Origin: Poa pratensis
Lineage: Eukaryota; Streptophyta; Magnoliopsida; Poales; Poaceae
Length of the DNA: 64,000 bases
NCBI GenBank assembly: GCA_947311845.1
Contig: CAMZMU010000117.1
Span: 79,214,394 to 79,278,393 of the forward strand
Reading direction: 5' to 3'
Below are positions 1 to 10,433 of this stretch, in pieces. Numbering within the stretch: the first letter of the stretch is position 1; the number at the start of each line of letters is the position of its first letter. The translations under genes and the position numbers were made by a program. A model generated the notes under the pieces. That model did no database searches and had not been told where the DNA came from. It saw nothing but the letters and a program-made list of their open reading frames with translations.

Positions 1-41
1 ATGCAGAGCGGGTTCGGTTCTATTCTTTGGAGCGCCGCCAT
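1..41 (-). CDS. F-box protein gene, 5' end only (runs off the window)
   Basis: Reading leftward from an ATG at 41-39 gives 13 codons (MAALQRIEPNPLC) before the window ends. They align without gaps to the first residues of the intact F-box protein at 44449-45591 (MAGLRRIGPNPLC) and of the frameshifted copy at 52015-53162. The DNA upstream of the ATG (42 onward) is also collinear with the upstream DNA of the 45591 gene. This is therefore the amino terminus of a third tandem F-box copy whose body lies outside the window. The F-box motif itself, which begins at about residue 15 in the paralogues, is not visible here, so identity rests on paralogy. Whether the copy is intact cannot be judged. Confidence 0.7.
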   Translation of the reverse strand, partial: MAALQRIEPNPLC

Positions 42-1225
42 GGTCACCGGCCGAATGCTCAGCGATTATTTCTCGGGCAGAAGAGGAATGAAGGTGGAGG
101 TGACGGCGGACGGTGGACTTTGTTTTGTGGATCCTGAGGTGGGATTAGATCAAGGCAAACAGCCACAGCCGGCTACCGCGCGCGGAAGCGGCACGGGAGT
201 ACAAGATGAGGCGCGGGAGGTCAGGGAAGCACATGGAAAGCCCAGCCGGCGACGCCGACGGCCACCGTACGGCCGCACCGGTCACCCTGCGCGGAGCTAG
301 GGTTTGACGCGGGGTGCGTGCGGAGGGGCGTAGATCACTACAGCGGCGGGGAATCGGCGGTGGAGACCGAGACGAACTCGTGCCGGTGAGCGGAAGCACC
401 AGGAGGTGGCAGAGGCGGCCGGAATCAGTGGAGGCGGCGGCGTTGCAGTTATGGTGTGGAGCAGAGTTTCACAGGGTATCGGGAGAGATGAGTTACACAA
501 GACTTGAAAAATGTTGGTTTTCCGTGAAACCTGGCGTGTGCACATAGAATACCGAGATGTTCAGGTCAAATTTTCTGGAATTTCAAAATATTTGTTTAGT
601 GTGACATGAGCATATGCTCCTATGTGCCAAAGCGAATTTCAGATGACAATTTAGAGTTTTTCACTAAAAATTGAGAAAATTTAATTGTTGTGTTTTATAG
701 TTGCTTGTTGTTGATGGCAACTTCATGTGCTATAAATTTTCCCCAGTAGTTTTCCCTTTTGTTGTATCCCTATCTTCATCACCGCTACTTATACAGGATG
801 CAAATTGGCTGAGATACAATCAATCATATCTGTCAAACACACTCAATTAAATGATCTATATCGCTCCAATGTTGAGCTCAACTCAACACAATTTTCAAGT
901 CCAGTGACACAACATGTTAGTTCGATTCATCTAATCTATATAAAAAAAAAGAGTGTACGTGAGGGATACATGAGCCTCGTCTTGGCCCTCCTCTTACCTA
1001 TTACTTCTCGCCTTAAAAATCTCTCTCGCCACAATCCACATGGCGCGCTACCCCCTCGCACAACTTGGCCGACCTTCACGTCGGCCGAGATCCATCATCC
1101 TCGGGCACATCCATCGACTGAGGTGTGCTAGCGCCCACGTGGACTTGTGTTGGCTGTCATCTTTGCTAATTGTCGGGACAACGAAAAATGAAAATGAAAA
1201 TGATGTTGATAACTAAAGATAAATT
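42..1225 (-). promoter_or_regulatory. Upstream flank of the left-edge F-box copy
   Basis: No gene is seen here. The block matches two separated blocks near the intact F-box gene: its proximal part matches 45592-46005, and its distal part (from about 560) matches 48250-49080. Shared landmarks include the GACATGAGCATATGCT segment and the stretch ending in an AACTAAAGA motif. Between those two blocks the other copy carries about 2.2 kb of extra DNA, including a Mutator-like element. This stretch therefore approximates the ancestral uninterrupted promoter-side flank. Small open frames here (for example 805-1131) have no family resemblance and are unlikely to be genes. Confidence 0.6.
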
Positions 1226-1560
1226 TTGGGTAAGCTGTTGGAGATGCTCTTAGGAGACGGCGATGATCGCTTGAGATATGGAGAGGAAGAGGACAAAATA
1301 GGAGAGAGAGAGCGGGTCGAGCGGAGGCGACTCACTTATTTGTGGGCCAGTCCGGACACGAGAGGACATAGAACGGACACCAAACACTGTCCGCTCACCA
1401 TAAATCAAGATCAAACTTGGGCCAGAAATGGGGCGAAACGGACGTGTCCACGGATAAATGTCTGTTTGGTGTGGCCCGATTGGAATGTGTCCATTGTCCG
1501 TGCGGACACAAACAGACAACCCATGTCCGTTTGGGGGGGGGGGGGGAGGGGCGGATGTTG
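1226..1560. repeat. Repeat fragment flanking the outer retrotransposon, with a G14 run
   Basis: Homology with the other F-box flank stops near 1222. The following segment begins with GTTGGAGATGCTCTTA, a phrase repeated at its right end across the retrotransposon insertion (GTTG, then GAGATGCCCTTAGC resuming at 40030). It holds several diverged copies of a GGACA/TGTCC motif and a 14-base G run at 1533-1546. No protein-coding signal is recognised. It looks like a non-coding dispersed repeat into which the outer LTR element jumped. Confidence 0.4.
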
Positions 1561-1565
1561 GAGAT

Positions 1566-3785
1566 TGAAAGTGCATGTGTTACCCCATGTGTGGTTTTGG
1601 TAATTAATGACAATTCTTATGGACTAATGTTTGCATTGAGATATTCTTGTAGATCTTGTCTATAGGAAAAGATAGGAATTCATGTGTTGGACTCTAGAAG
1701 ATTACATGATGACCAAGGTTCTATCCAAGGGTTTATATGAAGAATGGTCATGTGAAGAGTTGAGCTTATCGCAAGCATGGCTTGGAAAAGAAGATTGAGT
1801 GAACTTTCATGTTATCTCCAAGCCATCTTATATATCAAGATAAGAAGATGAATTGCAAGTGGACTCATGAAGACGGAGCTTTGCAAGGCTCTCCCATCAT
1901 GGTGTATGGGGGAGTATTTGGAGAAGTGTTCATCAAGCATGTGCTAGCAAGCACAATCAAGAAATGTGTTCCAACTTGAGAGAGTCAAGATCGTCATCAT
2001 CGAGCTCAAGTGGAACGCGCAAGGCAAATGTATGATTTTGATAGGTTTTCTATTTTACCAGTCTCATGGTGTTAGTGGGATACCGGGTTATAGGATAGAC
2101 GGCGTACTATCAAGAGGGTCTCTCAAGTGAGTAAGTTGATCGCATCTTTATGGAGAGCTCAAACCTTTGCATATTTGGCATATCATATTTCTTGGTTCTT
2201 ATTTGACTTTTATCCATGTGAGGACTTAGACCTTGTGTTCATCTTCATACCAACCTCTAATGCATCAAAAATGGATTTCATATGTATATCTTATTGCGGT
2301 TTTATGTTCGAGGTTTTACCGGTTTGTCTTTTCTAAGAGAGGTCAAACTCTCTACTTGTGGTTTCCTCCTCACATGATGGACTATGATGTGTATATGCAT
2401 AATCTTGTAGAGCTTGTGAGTATCTTCTAACAAGCCCAAGATCATAGAAAACGGAGACCGGATGAGAAACATATTGCGGTTCTGGTTTGGAGGTTTTATC
2501 GGTTGTTCTTTTATCGAGAGGTCTAACCTTTCCCCATTTGGTTTTATCCTCCATTGTTGGACTATGATTTTTCTCTTCATGATCTTGTAAAGCTCTTCAT
2601 TGCGATTCCAACGAGCCCAAGAACATCGAAAATGGAGTCCGGATGATCAAGTTATGGGTGTTACATTTTCGGTTTCTGGGTAGCCAGCCCCAGGCCAGCC
2701 TAGGCCGGCTCCAGGCCGGCCGGCTCTGCTGGGTGGCCAGCCCCCATGCCAGCCTAGGACGGCTCCCAGGCCGGCCGGCTCTGCTGGGTGGCCAGCCCCC
2801 AGGCCGGCCAGGCTGGCTCCCAGGCTGGCCTCCCTGCACCTCTTCAAACGGGCAGATTTTCGGGCACCTATTTAAGGGCCCTTCTTCCCCAAAGTGACTA
2901 GAGCTTCTAAGCACGAAATTGCCCCCCATTGTTGACCTCTTGAAGCTTTGATTTCTCTCTATTCTTCCATGATTCTTGCCTCAAATTAGAGGAAAAAGAG
3001 AGAGGAGATCTAGATCTACATTTCCACCTATCCATCTTTCCTCTAAGTGAGGGGAACCCTTTGGATCTAGATCGTGGAGTTCCATTTGTTGAGTTCTTCT
3101 TTGTTCTTCATCTCTTCTCCCCCCATAAGCATTAGTTGCTTTTGGTGGGATTTGAGAGTGAAGGATTTGAACACTTGTGATCTTGCCATTGCTTTGTTGC
3201 ATCGGTTTGTGCTCTCACGAGGATTCATGGAAGTTGAAAGTTTGTGAGCTTGTTACTCTTGGGTCATTGGACCCTAGACGCCATTGTGGTGGTTGAGACC
3301 TTTTGTGGTCACTTGTAGCCGCTCGGGAGCCCCCAATCCAATTGTGGGTTGTGCCTCGGGTTGTTGTTGAAAGGCTCCGGATTCCGCCTCGAAGGATTCC
3401 GATAGTTGAAGGTGAACCAATCCTTTGTGGTGCGGTTCATCGGAGAAGAAGGTGAAGCCTTTGTGGCTGTTAAACCATTGTGTTGGTTCACACCTCTCCA
3501 ACGAGACGTACTCCCCTAAAAAGGAGGAATTCGGGAATACATACTCGTCTCCGCGTGCCTCGGTTATTTCTATACCCGAACTTTTTACTTATGCACTTTA
3601 CATTGTGATAGCCTTCGTGCTTGAAATATTCTTTTGCTATCACTTTGTTGCTTGTCTTGCTTAGCATAAGTTGTTGGTGCACATAGGTGAGTCTAGTATA
3701 TTTAGGTTGTTGGCTTGTTAATTTAAACACCTAGTTTAATTCCGCAATTATCAAGTCTAAACCGGAAAAGTTTTAATTCGCCTAT
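1566..3785 (+). repeat. Left LTR of the outer element (first part)
   Basis: This is directly repeated at 36245-40029. It begins with TGAAAGTGCATGTG and is interrupted after 3785 by element A, resuming at 14238-14275. The LTR is therefore about 2.25 kb, long for copia elements. It contains a GC-rich minisatellite (2690-2845). A hand comparison of its first 600 bp with the right LTR shows about 20 differences, mostly transitions. Confidence 0.9.
2690..2845. repeat. 55-bp GC-rich minisatellite in the outer LTR
   Basis: GGCCGGCCGGCTCTGCTGGG-type units recur with a 55-bp spacing (CTCTGCT at 2724 and 2779) together with diverged partial units. The same array lies in the right LTR around 37365-39050, where a solo LTR has landed in it, so the unit number may differ between the two LTRs. 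Confidence 0.75.
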
Positions 3786-5304
3786 TGATACGTGCATTTT
3801 ATATCATCATTTATACAACTTTTAGTATCATATTAGAATGTTATTTGCATTGTTATATCATTGTTTTTGCATGTTTTAGATGATTTATGGGACTTTCATA
3901 CAAAGTCCCTATTTTTGGTATTTAATTTCTGGGAGGCAGAAAACCTCCTTTTTCTTGTTTTTAATGTTTCAGGAGCTACAGGAACCAAATAATAAAAGGG
4001 AAAATACACAGCTGGTTTTTCATCGAGAAAGGCAGAGGGAAGAAGACCGAAGAGAGGAGAGCCACGAGGCCCAAAAGGGGTGGGCCCACGCGGCCCAAGT
4101 ACCTGGCCGCGTGGGACCCACTAAGTGGGGCCTCGGGCACCTCCTCGCCTGGGGCTTTTTATCGACGCCTTCGTCCTCCCCGAAAAGTTACGCCCTAATT
4201 TTTCCAAGTCCATCCGAGGCCGCGGCGGCGGCGAAACTCCTGATTCCCTCCGAGGGGGATCAGATCCTGCTGCTCCGGAGCTCCGGAGAAGGGGGAAATC
4301 ATCGTCATCGTCATCACCTCTCCTCCTTGGCGTGGGAGGAGGCCTCTACACATCACCATCACCATCACCAAGACCAGCACCATCTCCATCATCATCTCCG
4401 TGATCCACTCCGTTCCCCTCGTAGTTTGAGAGTTGCTATACCCTAGATACTTGTCTTGTGCTACTATTCATGTTTGTGATTGAGTACTTGTCATTATTTG
4501 GTGGTGAAGTTATATTTTCAGATTGTGTTGTACCACTTATGCCACTGAATATTATCATGTTTGCACGTTGTGAGTAGTTCCCATATGTTCCTGAGGGCAT
4601 AGGATGAATTGGCAATGATTTATATATAACATGTGTTGGTATTTTGTCAAGAGTTTATCTTTTATGTGATTCTATGATGGTGTTGTGCGAACGTCGACTG
4701 CACAACACTTCACCTATATGGGCTCATAGGAGAACACCGTAGTATAATGAATTGAGGGAGACTTGGGAGGACATGTAAACCTGGGACCGAATCATGAAGT
4801 TATATTATGAGGGTATTAGTATCGGGGACCTTAGAGTGTAATGCTATGGTGGGACTTTATGTCTTAATAATTCTTGTGCAGTCATTTACTTGGCCACATG
4901 ATCCATCATAAGGGGTTGTAGTTTATTTATTTAGCTATACCTAATAATGGCTCCGTCCAAAGAAGATTAAAACTTGACAAGATATTCAACGTGTTGTTTA
5001 ATAAATCTCTATGCCTAGCAATATCCATGCCGCCCTCGGGAACGTTTTCCACATATAAGTTACACATCACTTGAGCTTGTCCTCTTGCACATAAGAGGAT
5101 TGGGCTTTCTCTCTTTGAGAGCTTTGACTTGCTACTGTTTATTTCTGCATTGCAACTATACAACCAAAAATACCAAAAACACTTGCATCTTTTATTGTTT
5201 TATTTATCAATCTTGCTAACCAATACCTTCAGCTCCTCGTGGGTTCGACAACCTTTTCTAATTGAAAGGTACTACAATTGATCTCCTGCACTTGGGAGTC
5301 ATCA
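3786..5304 (+). repeat. 5' LTR of element A
   Basis: This 1519-bp terminal repeat is nearly identical to 12716-14232. It contains a perfect 11-bp-stem hairpin (4085-4115: CCCACGCGGCC, 9-nt loop, GGCCGCGTGGG) followed by a TTTTTATCG box at about 4157 that could be the core promoter. Open frames inside it (3880-4446 and others) are LTR sequence, not genes. Confidence 0.93.
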
Positions 5305-5315
5305 AGACACTTTTC

Positions 5316-5333
5316 TGGCGCCGTTGCCGGGGA
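5316..5333 (+). other. Primer-binding site of element A (tRNA-Asp)
   Basis: TGGCGCCGTTGCCGGGGA lies 11 bp after the 5' LTR. It is complementary to the 3' end of plant tRNA-Asp, the primer typical of Athila-lineage gypsy elements. The same site recurs in elements B and C. Confidence 0.9.
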
Positions 5334-5411
5334 GCGTAGCGCTATTGGTAAGAAGTTTGGTAAGGAAACTTGAAAGCTGAATTTTATTTACTGCTCTATC
5401 TCATTGTTACT

Positions 5412-6113
5412 ATGGCATTTGTGAATCGTTCCTCGCTGCATCTTGCTCTATATGACAGTGCTTATGCCACTACTCCTAAAGTGGTTGAAACTACTGTGTC
5501 TGAGATACCTAAAGTGGGATTTAAAATTCCCGTTGGTCATGTTAAAAGAGTTATGAAAAATCCATTTACAGGTGATGGAACTAAGTCTGCACGTGAACAC
5601 ATGGAGTTTATTGAAGATATATGTGATTTATTTAGACTTCCTGGTATTTCTGAAGATCAGGTAAAAAGGAAGTTATTATATTTGTCTTTATCTGGTAATG
5701 CTCGTGATTGGTACAGGTCTCTTGATGAAGAGGTTGCTATTGAATGGAATATCTTGAGGAAGGTTTTCTTTCTTAAATATTTTACTCCTAAAGAAGCTTA
5801 TGAGAACCGCTGCTATATATTTAATTTCTGGCCACATCTGGGAGAGAGTATTACTCAAGCTTGGGGGAGGTTAAAGGAACTCCTTCGCAAGAATCCTTGT
5901 CATGATCTTACAAGGAAACTTATATTGATAAACTTTTATGTGAGGCTACCGTCGAAGCACAAGGAAATTCTGGATAATTCATCTGGTGGAAGTTTTACTA
6001 ATAATACTGAAGAAGAAGCATGGAATTTATTGGAGACTATTTCTGAAAATACTAGTCATTGGGATCTTGATAAAGGTAATGAGCCTATTTTGATTATGGA
6101 TATTCATGTGTAG
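5412..6113 (+). CDS. gag: Gag capsid polyprotein of element A
   Basis: The ATG at 5412 (MAFVNRSSLHLAL) is the first in frame after the primer site. Residues about 45-200 form a retrotransposon gag domain, with FKIPVGHVKRVM, the RDWYRSL helix and the FNFWPHLGESITQAWGRLKELL segment. The last matches the equivalent part of element B's gag (YNFWPHDGESIAQAWGRLKSL). The product would form the cytoplasmic particle that packages element RNA. The frame ends at 6113, but a sensible gag continuation is found in another frame from there into 6131 onward, so one base appears to be lost near 6090. No zinc knuckle is visible, as is common in Athila gag. Confidence 0.85.
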   Translation: MAFVNRSSLHLALYDSAYATTPKVVETTVSEIPKVGFKIPVGHVKRVMKNPFTGDGTKSAREHMEFIEDICDLFRLPGISEDQVKRKLLYLSLSGNARDWYRSLDEEVAIEWNILRKVFFLKYFTPKEAYENRCYIFNFWPHLGESITQAWGRLKELLRKNPCHDLTRKLILINFYVRLPSKHKEILDNSSGGSFTNNTEEEAWNLLETISENTSHWDLDKGNEPILIMDIHV

Positions 6114-6130
6114 AGAACTTCTCTACTTCT

Positions 6131-8212
6131 ATGTTGTTTAAAAATCTGAGTGATACTTTTAATCTTGATCCTTATGTTATAATTGAGATAGCTAAAGGTT
6201 TTGCTGAGCATATCTGTGTTCCTCAAAGTGGTTTTGAAGTTTATGTTGAACCTGTTAAACAATCTATTGTTGTTCCTAAAGTTATTAAACAGGCAGAACC
6301 AGTGTCATCTGTGACAATTGAAGAGTATGTTGAACCACCTCCATATCCAAACCAAATTAAGGAGAATTTACTTATTGCTGTTACTAACAAGAGTAAAAGA
6401 AGATGTTCTCAGCCTTATGAACAGGTGGAAGTCAACAGTCAAATTTCAATTATCAAACAATTAAATGAAGAAGACCCTGTTGATGTTTATTTATGTGAAG
6501 ATGCTACTAAGGTCATCAAAGGTAATTCGGCCAAAGTTGGTAAACCTGTTATATCATGCTCTATTGGGACTTCAAGTTATCATGGTCTATGTGATATTGG
6601 AGCAAGTATTAGTGTCATTCCATATTCTCTTTATCTTGAAATCAAGCCTGATATTGATCCTATCATTATGGAAGAGACAGGTATGACAATTCAACTTGCT
6701 AATAAAGATTATATTAGTCCATTTGGAATTGTTAGAGATGTTGAAGTATTGGTTGGCAAAATAAAATATCCTGCTGATTTTATTGTGCTTGGTTGTCCTC
6801 AAGATTCTTTTTGTCCTATCATTTTTGGTAGACCTTTCTTAAACACTGTTGGTGCTGAAATTAATTTGCCTAAAGAGAAAGTGTTTATTAAATGTGCTGG
6901 TGAAAAACTTGAGTTCAATTTTTCCAAATTTGCTGATAAACATGTTGTGAAAGAGCCAATTTCTGAAGATATAATTGAAACTCTTGCACATATAGCTGTA
7001 GCTTCAACAGATGTTGTAGAACGTTATATGCTTAATCAAGATGAACCATTTAATGATGAGGAAAAGGATGCTTTAGAACAAATATTATGGCAACAACCAC
7101 CACAATTACAATTGCATATCCCACCTGATAATTTAGGAGTGCTACCACCACCTAAAGGGGATCCTAGCTTTGAATTAAAACCTTTGCCTACAAATCTGAA
7201 ATATGCATATTTGGATGAGAAGAGCATATATCCTGTCATTATTAGTGCTAACCTTTCAGCTGAAGAAGAAGAGAAATTACTTGATGTGCTTAAAGCTCAC
7301 CGACCAGCCATTGGATACTCTCTTGATGATCTTAAAGGTATAAGCCCAGCTCTATGTATGCATAAAATTAATTTGGAAGAGGATGCAAAACCTGTTGTTG
7401 ATTATCAACGCCGTCTCCATCCAAAAATGAAGGAAGTGGTAAGGAAAGAGGTAATAAGACTTATTGAAGCTGGTATCATTTATCCCATAGCTGATAGTAA
7501 GTGGGTTAGTCCTGTTCATTGTGTTCCTAAAAAGGGTGGAATGACTGTTGTTCCAAATGATGAGGATGAACTTGTGGCTCAACGTACTGTTGTTGGTTAT
7601 AGGATGTGTATTGATTTCAGGAAGTTAAATAAAGCAACTCGTAAAGATCATTACCCATTGCCATTTATTGATCAAATGTTAGAAAGGTTATCTAAACACT
7701 CTCACTTTTGTTATTTAGATGGTTATTCAGGTTTCTCACAAATTCCAGTCCATAAGGATGATCAAGAAAAGACCACTTTTACTTGCCCATATGGTACATT
7801 TGCTTATAGGAGAATGCCATTCGGGTTATGTAATGCTCCTGCTACTTTTCAAAGATGCATGAATGCTATATTTGCTGATTATATTGAAAAGATAATGGAA
7901 GTCTTTATGGATGATTTTTCTGTGTATGGTACTTCCTTCGATAATTGCTTGTTCAACCTTAACAAAGTTTTGCAGCGTTGTGAAGACCAACACTTAGTTT
8001 TAAACTGGGAGAAGTGTCACTTCATGGTTACTGAAGGTATTGTTCTTGGGCATAAGATTTCTGGAAAAGGAATAGAAGTTGACCCAGCAAAGATAGAAGC
8101 TATTGAAAAGCTGCCATACCCAAGGGACATCAAAGGTATAAGAAGTTTTCTTGGGCATGCAGGTTTTTATCGTAGGTTTATTAAAGATTTCTCCAAAATA
8201 TCAAAACCCTAA
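6131..8212 (+). CDS. pol: Gag tail, aspartic protease and reverse transcriptase of element A
   Basis: This is a 693-codon open frame. Residues 1-140 continue gag. A retropepsin domain follows, with the catalytic motif CDIGAS (Asp155) and the [11 protein letters not shown] segment near residue 235. A linker leads to a gypsy-type reverse transcriptase at about 430-640, with [43 protein letters not shown] and the catalytic FMDD (residues 592-595). The [20 protein letters not shown] thumb lies further on. It copies element RNA into DNA. The frame stops at KISKP where relatives continue into RNase H, consistent with one lost base in a CCCT run at about 8205. Apart from that it looks intact. Confidence 0.9.
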   Translation: MLFKNLSDTFNLDPYVIIEIAKGFAEHICVPQSGFEVYVEPVKQSIVVPKVIKQAEPVSSVTIEEYVEPPPYPNQIKENLLIAVTNKSKRRCSQPYEQVEVNSQISIIKQLNEEDPVDVYLCEDATKVIKGNSAKVGKPVISCSIGTSSYHGLCDIGASISVIPYSLYLEIKPDIDPIIMEETGMTIQLANKDYISPFGIVRDVEVLVGKIKYPADFIVLGCPQDSFCPIIFGRPFLNTVGAEINLPKEKVFIKCAGEKLEFNFSKFADKHVVKEPISEDIIETLAHIAVASTDVVERYMLNQDEPFNDEEKDALEQILWQQPPQLQLHIPPDNLGVLPPPKGDPSFELKPLPTNLKYAYLDEKSIYPVIISANLSAEEEEKLLDVLKAHRPAIGYSLDDLKGISPALCMHKINLEEDAKPVVDYQRRLHPKMKEVVRKEVIRLIEAGIIYPIADSKWVSPVHCVPKKGGMTVVPNDEDELVAQRTVVGYRMCIDFRKLNKATRKDHYPLPFIDQMLERLSKHSHFCYLDGYSGFSQIPVHKDDQEKTTFTCPYGTFAYRRMPFGLCNAPATFQRCMNAIFADYIEKIMEVFMDDFSVYGTSFDNCLFNLNKVLQRCEDQHLVLNWEKCHFMVTEGIVLGHKISGKGIEVDPAKIEAIEKLPYPRDIKGIRSFLGHAGFYRRFIKDFSKISKP

Positions 8213-8220
8213 CCAATCTT

Positions 8221-8673
8221 TTGCAAAAGGATGTTCCTTTCTCTTTTAATGATGATTGCATTGAGTCCTTTAATATTTTGAAGAATGCTTTAATAAGTGC
8301 TCCTATTATTCAACCTCCTGATTGGAAATTGCCTTTTGAAATTATGTGTGATGCTAGTGATTATGCAGTTGGGGCTGTTTTGGGCCAACGTGTTGATAAG
8401 AAACTGAATGTCATTTATTATGCTAGTAGAACACTTGATGCTGCTCAAAGGAATTATGCCACAACTGAAAAAGAATTTTTAGCAGTGCTATTTGCTTGTG
8501 ACAAGTTTAGACCTTATATTACTGATTCGAAAGTCACATTGCATACTGATCATTCTGCCATTAAATACTTAATGCATAAGAAAGATGCTAAGCCTAGATT
8601 AATAAGATGGGTACTTCTATTGCAAGAATTTGATTTACACATTGTTGATAGAAAGGGGAAGATAATCAAGTAG
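8221..8673 (+). CDS. pol: RNase H domain of element A pol
   Basis: This continues the polyprotein after the break at 8212. It contains the RT-RNase H module: [19 protein letters not shown], then [34 protein letters not shown], then [10 protein letters not shown]. Acidic catalytic residues are present in CDAS, TEKE and HTDH. The enzyme degrades RNA in RNA-DNA hybrids during reverse transcription. The frame ends in DRKGKIIK, where element B reads [18 protein letters not shown]. The matching continuation is in the next frame, so one base is missing near 8657. Confidence 0.85.
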   Translation: MQKDVPFSFNDDCIESFNILKNALISAPIIQPPDWKLPFEIMCDASDYAVGAVLGQRVDKKLNVIYYASRTLDAAQRNYATTEKEFLAVLFACDKFRPYITDSKVTLHTDHSAIKYLMHKKDAKPRLIRWVLLLQEFDLHIVDRKGKIIK

Positions 8674-8690
8674 CTGATCATCTTTCTAGA

Positions 8691-10041
8691 ATGGAAAATA
8701 TACCTGATGATCCTATTCCTATTAATGATAGCTTTGTTAATGAACAACTTGCAATTGTTAATGTTTCTAGTGCTAAAGTTGCATCACCATGGTTTGCCAA
8801 CTATGCAAATTTTATTGTTGGTAAGGTTCTACCTCCACACTTCACTTTTCAACAAAGAAAGAAATTCTTTTATGATCTTAGACATTATTTTTGGGATGAT
8901 CCTTTCCTTTATAAGAAAAGTGTGGATGGTATTATTAGACGTTGTGTACCTGAGCATGAACAACAGGCTATTATAAGAGATTGTCATGACAGTCCTTATG
9001 GAGGGCATCATGCAGGAGATCGTACAGGTGCAAAGGTATTACAATCTGGTTTCTATTGGCCTACTTTATTTAAGGATTGTGCTGAATATGTTAAATCTTG
9101 TGATAAATGTCAAAGAGTAGGAAATATTGGTAGGAGAAATGAAATGCCTATGAATTATTCTTTGCCACTTGAGCCATTTGATGTTTGGGGCTTTGACTTT
9201 ATGGGGCCTTTCCCAGAGTCAAAGACAAAACATACTCACATTTTGGTTGCAGTGGATTATGTTACAAAGTGGGTGGAAGCAATTCCAACCAAGCAAATGA
9301 CGATGCTCAAGGACATCATTTTCCCCAGGTTTGGTGTTCCTAGGTTTTTAATTACTGATGGTGGTCTCATTTCTTGCATGGTATTCTTAGAAAAACATTG
9401 GCAAAATATGATGTTAACCATAGAATTGCATCTCCCTATCACCCTCAAACAAGTGGACAAGTTGAATTAAGTAATAGGGAAATTAAACTCATTTTGGAGA
9501 AGACAGTGAATAAGTCTAGATCTGATTGGCCAACTAAAATTAATGATGCATTATGGGCTTATAGAACTGCTTTTAAAAATCCTATGGGAATGTCTCCTTA
9601 TAGAATGGTTTATGGAAAAGCTTGTCATTTACCTGTTGAATTAGAACATAATGCTAGATGGGCTATTAAACAATTGAACTTTGATTTTAAGACTGCGGAG
9701 AGAAGAGAATTCTTGATTTAAACCTACTTGATGAATGGAGAAACGAAGCTTATGAAAGTGCTAGAATGTTTAAAGAGAAAGTTAAAATTTGGCATGACAA
9801 GAAAATTAAGAGAAAAGAATTCAAAGTAGGTGATCAAGTTTTATTGTACAATTCTCGTTTCAAGTTTTCTGCAGGAAAGTTAGCTTCAAAGTGGCAGGGA
9901 CCATTAGTGATACAGGAGGTGTACCGTTCAGGAGCTATCCGTCTTCACGGTGATATGAAAGGTAAACCTCATGTAGTCAATGGACAACGCCTTAAACATT
10001 ATATTGCAGGAAGAGCTTCATCGGAAAGGTGGAGGAGTTGA
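8691..10041 (+). CDS. pol: Integrase of element A (three frames)
   Basis: The parts are 8691-9470, 9374-9721 and 9766-10041. The first has the HHCC zinc-binding module (GGHHAGDRT then SCDKCQ) and the first half of the DDE core ([15 protein letters not shown]). The second completes the core ([23 protein letters not shown], containing the catalytic Glu, and [20 protein letters not shown]). The third is the carboxy-terminal domain ([40 protein letters not shown]). One-base deletions near 9366 and 9700 explain the frame changes. Integrase joins element cDNA to the genome. Pol ends at 10041 and is followed by the leader of the accessory ORF. Confidence 0.87.
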
Positions 10042-10235
10042 ATTTAAAGACACCGGAGGAGGTAATTGCGAAGAATTTTGCAGTTTCAGAAACCCAAAAT
10101 CAATAATAGGTAACTTTTGTGTTGGAAAGTTTCTCGGAATTGCGTAAAATTTTACGGAAGTCATTTTTTATGGAAATTAACGTGTGGGACAAGAAAACTG
10201 GACGAAGCGGAGACCCGAGGAAGGAAACAAGGGGT

Positions 10236-10351
10236 CCCACGCGGCCAGAATCTTGGGCCGCGTGGGACCACTCCTTTTGCCCCTCGGAGTCCCGTTCCGT
10301 CTCGTTTTCGACTCCGACGCTTCGTCTTGACCTAAAACCCGTCAATATATA
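10236..10351 (+). promoter_or_regulatory. Candidate internal promoter for the accessory ORF of element A
   Basis: Between pol and the accessory ORF lies a hairpin (10236-10266: stem CCCACGCGGCC/GGCCGCGTGGG, 9-nt loop). Its stem is identical to the one in this element's LTR, but the loop differs. A GC-rich stretch follows, with a GACGCTTCGTC phrase resembling the LTR's GACGCCTTCGTC, and then a TATA box (TATATA, 10346-10351). The ATG is 83 bp beyond the TATA end. A CTGTCAG acceptor-like site at 10415-10422 leaves open that the ORF is instead reached by splicing. Function is inferred from layout; element B has the same arrangement. Confidence 0.55.
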
Positions 10352-10433
10352 CCCCTTTTCGTTGATCTAATCTCGCACCGAGCGTTCTCGAGCGATCTTT
10401 GCTTTTGCTGTTTTGCCTGTCAGGTTTTTAGCT

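Noticed and set aside
1533..1546. The G14 run as a functional quadruplex site
   Set aside because: A single homopolymer in a repeat fragment, likely length-variable and prone to sequencing error. No context supports function.
3880..4446. A 188-codon frame at the left end of element A as a gene
   Set aside because: It lies entirely within the LTR, is frameshifted in the 3' LTR copy, and is His/Ser-rich low complexity.
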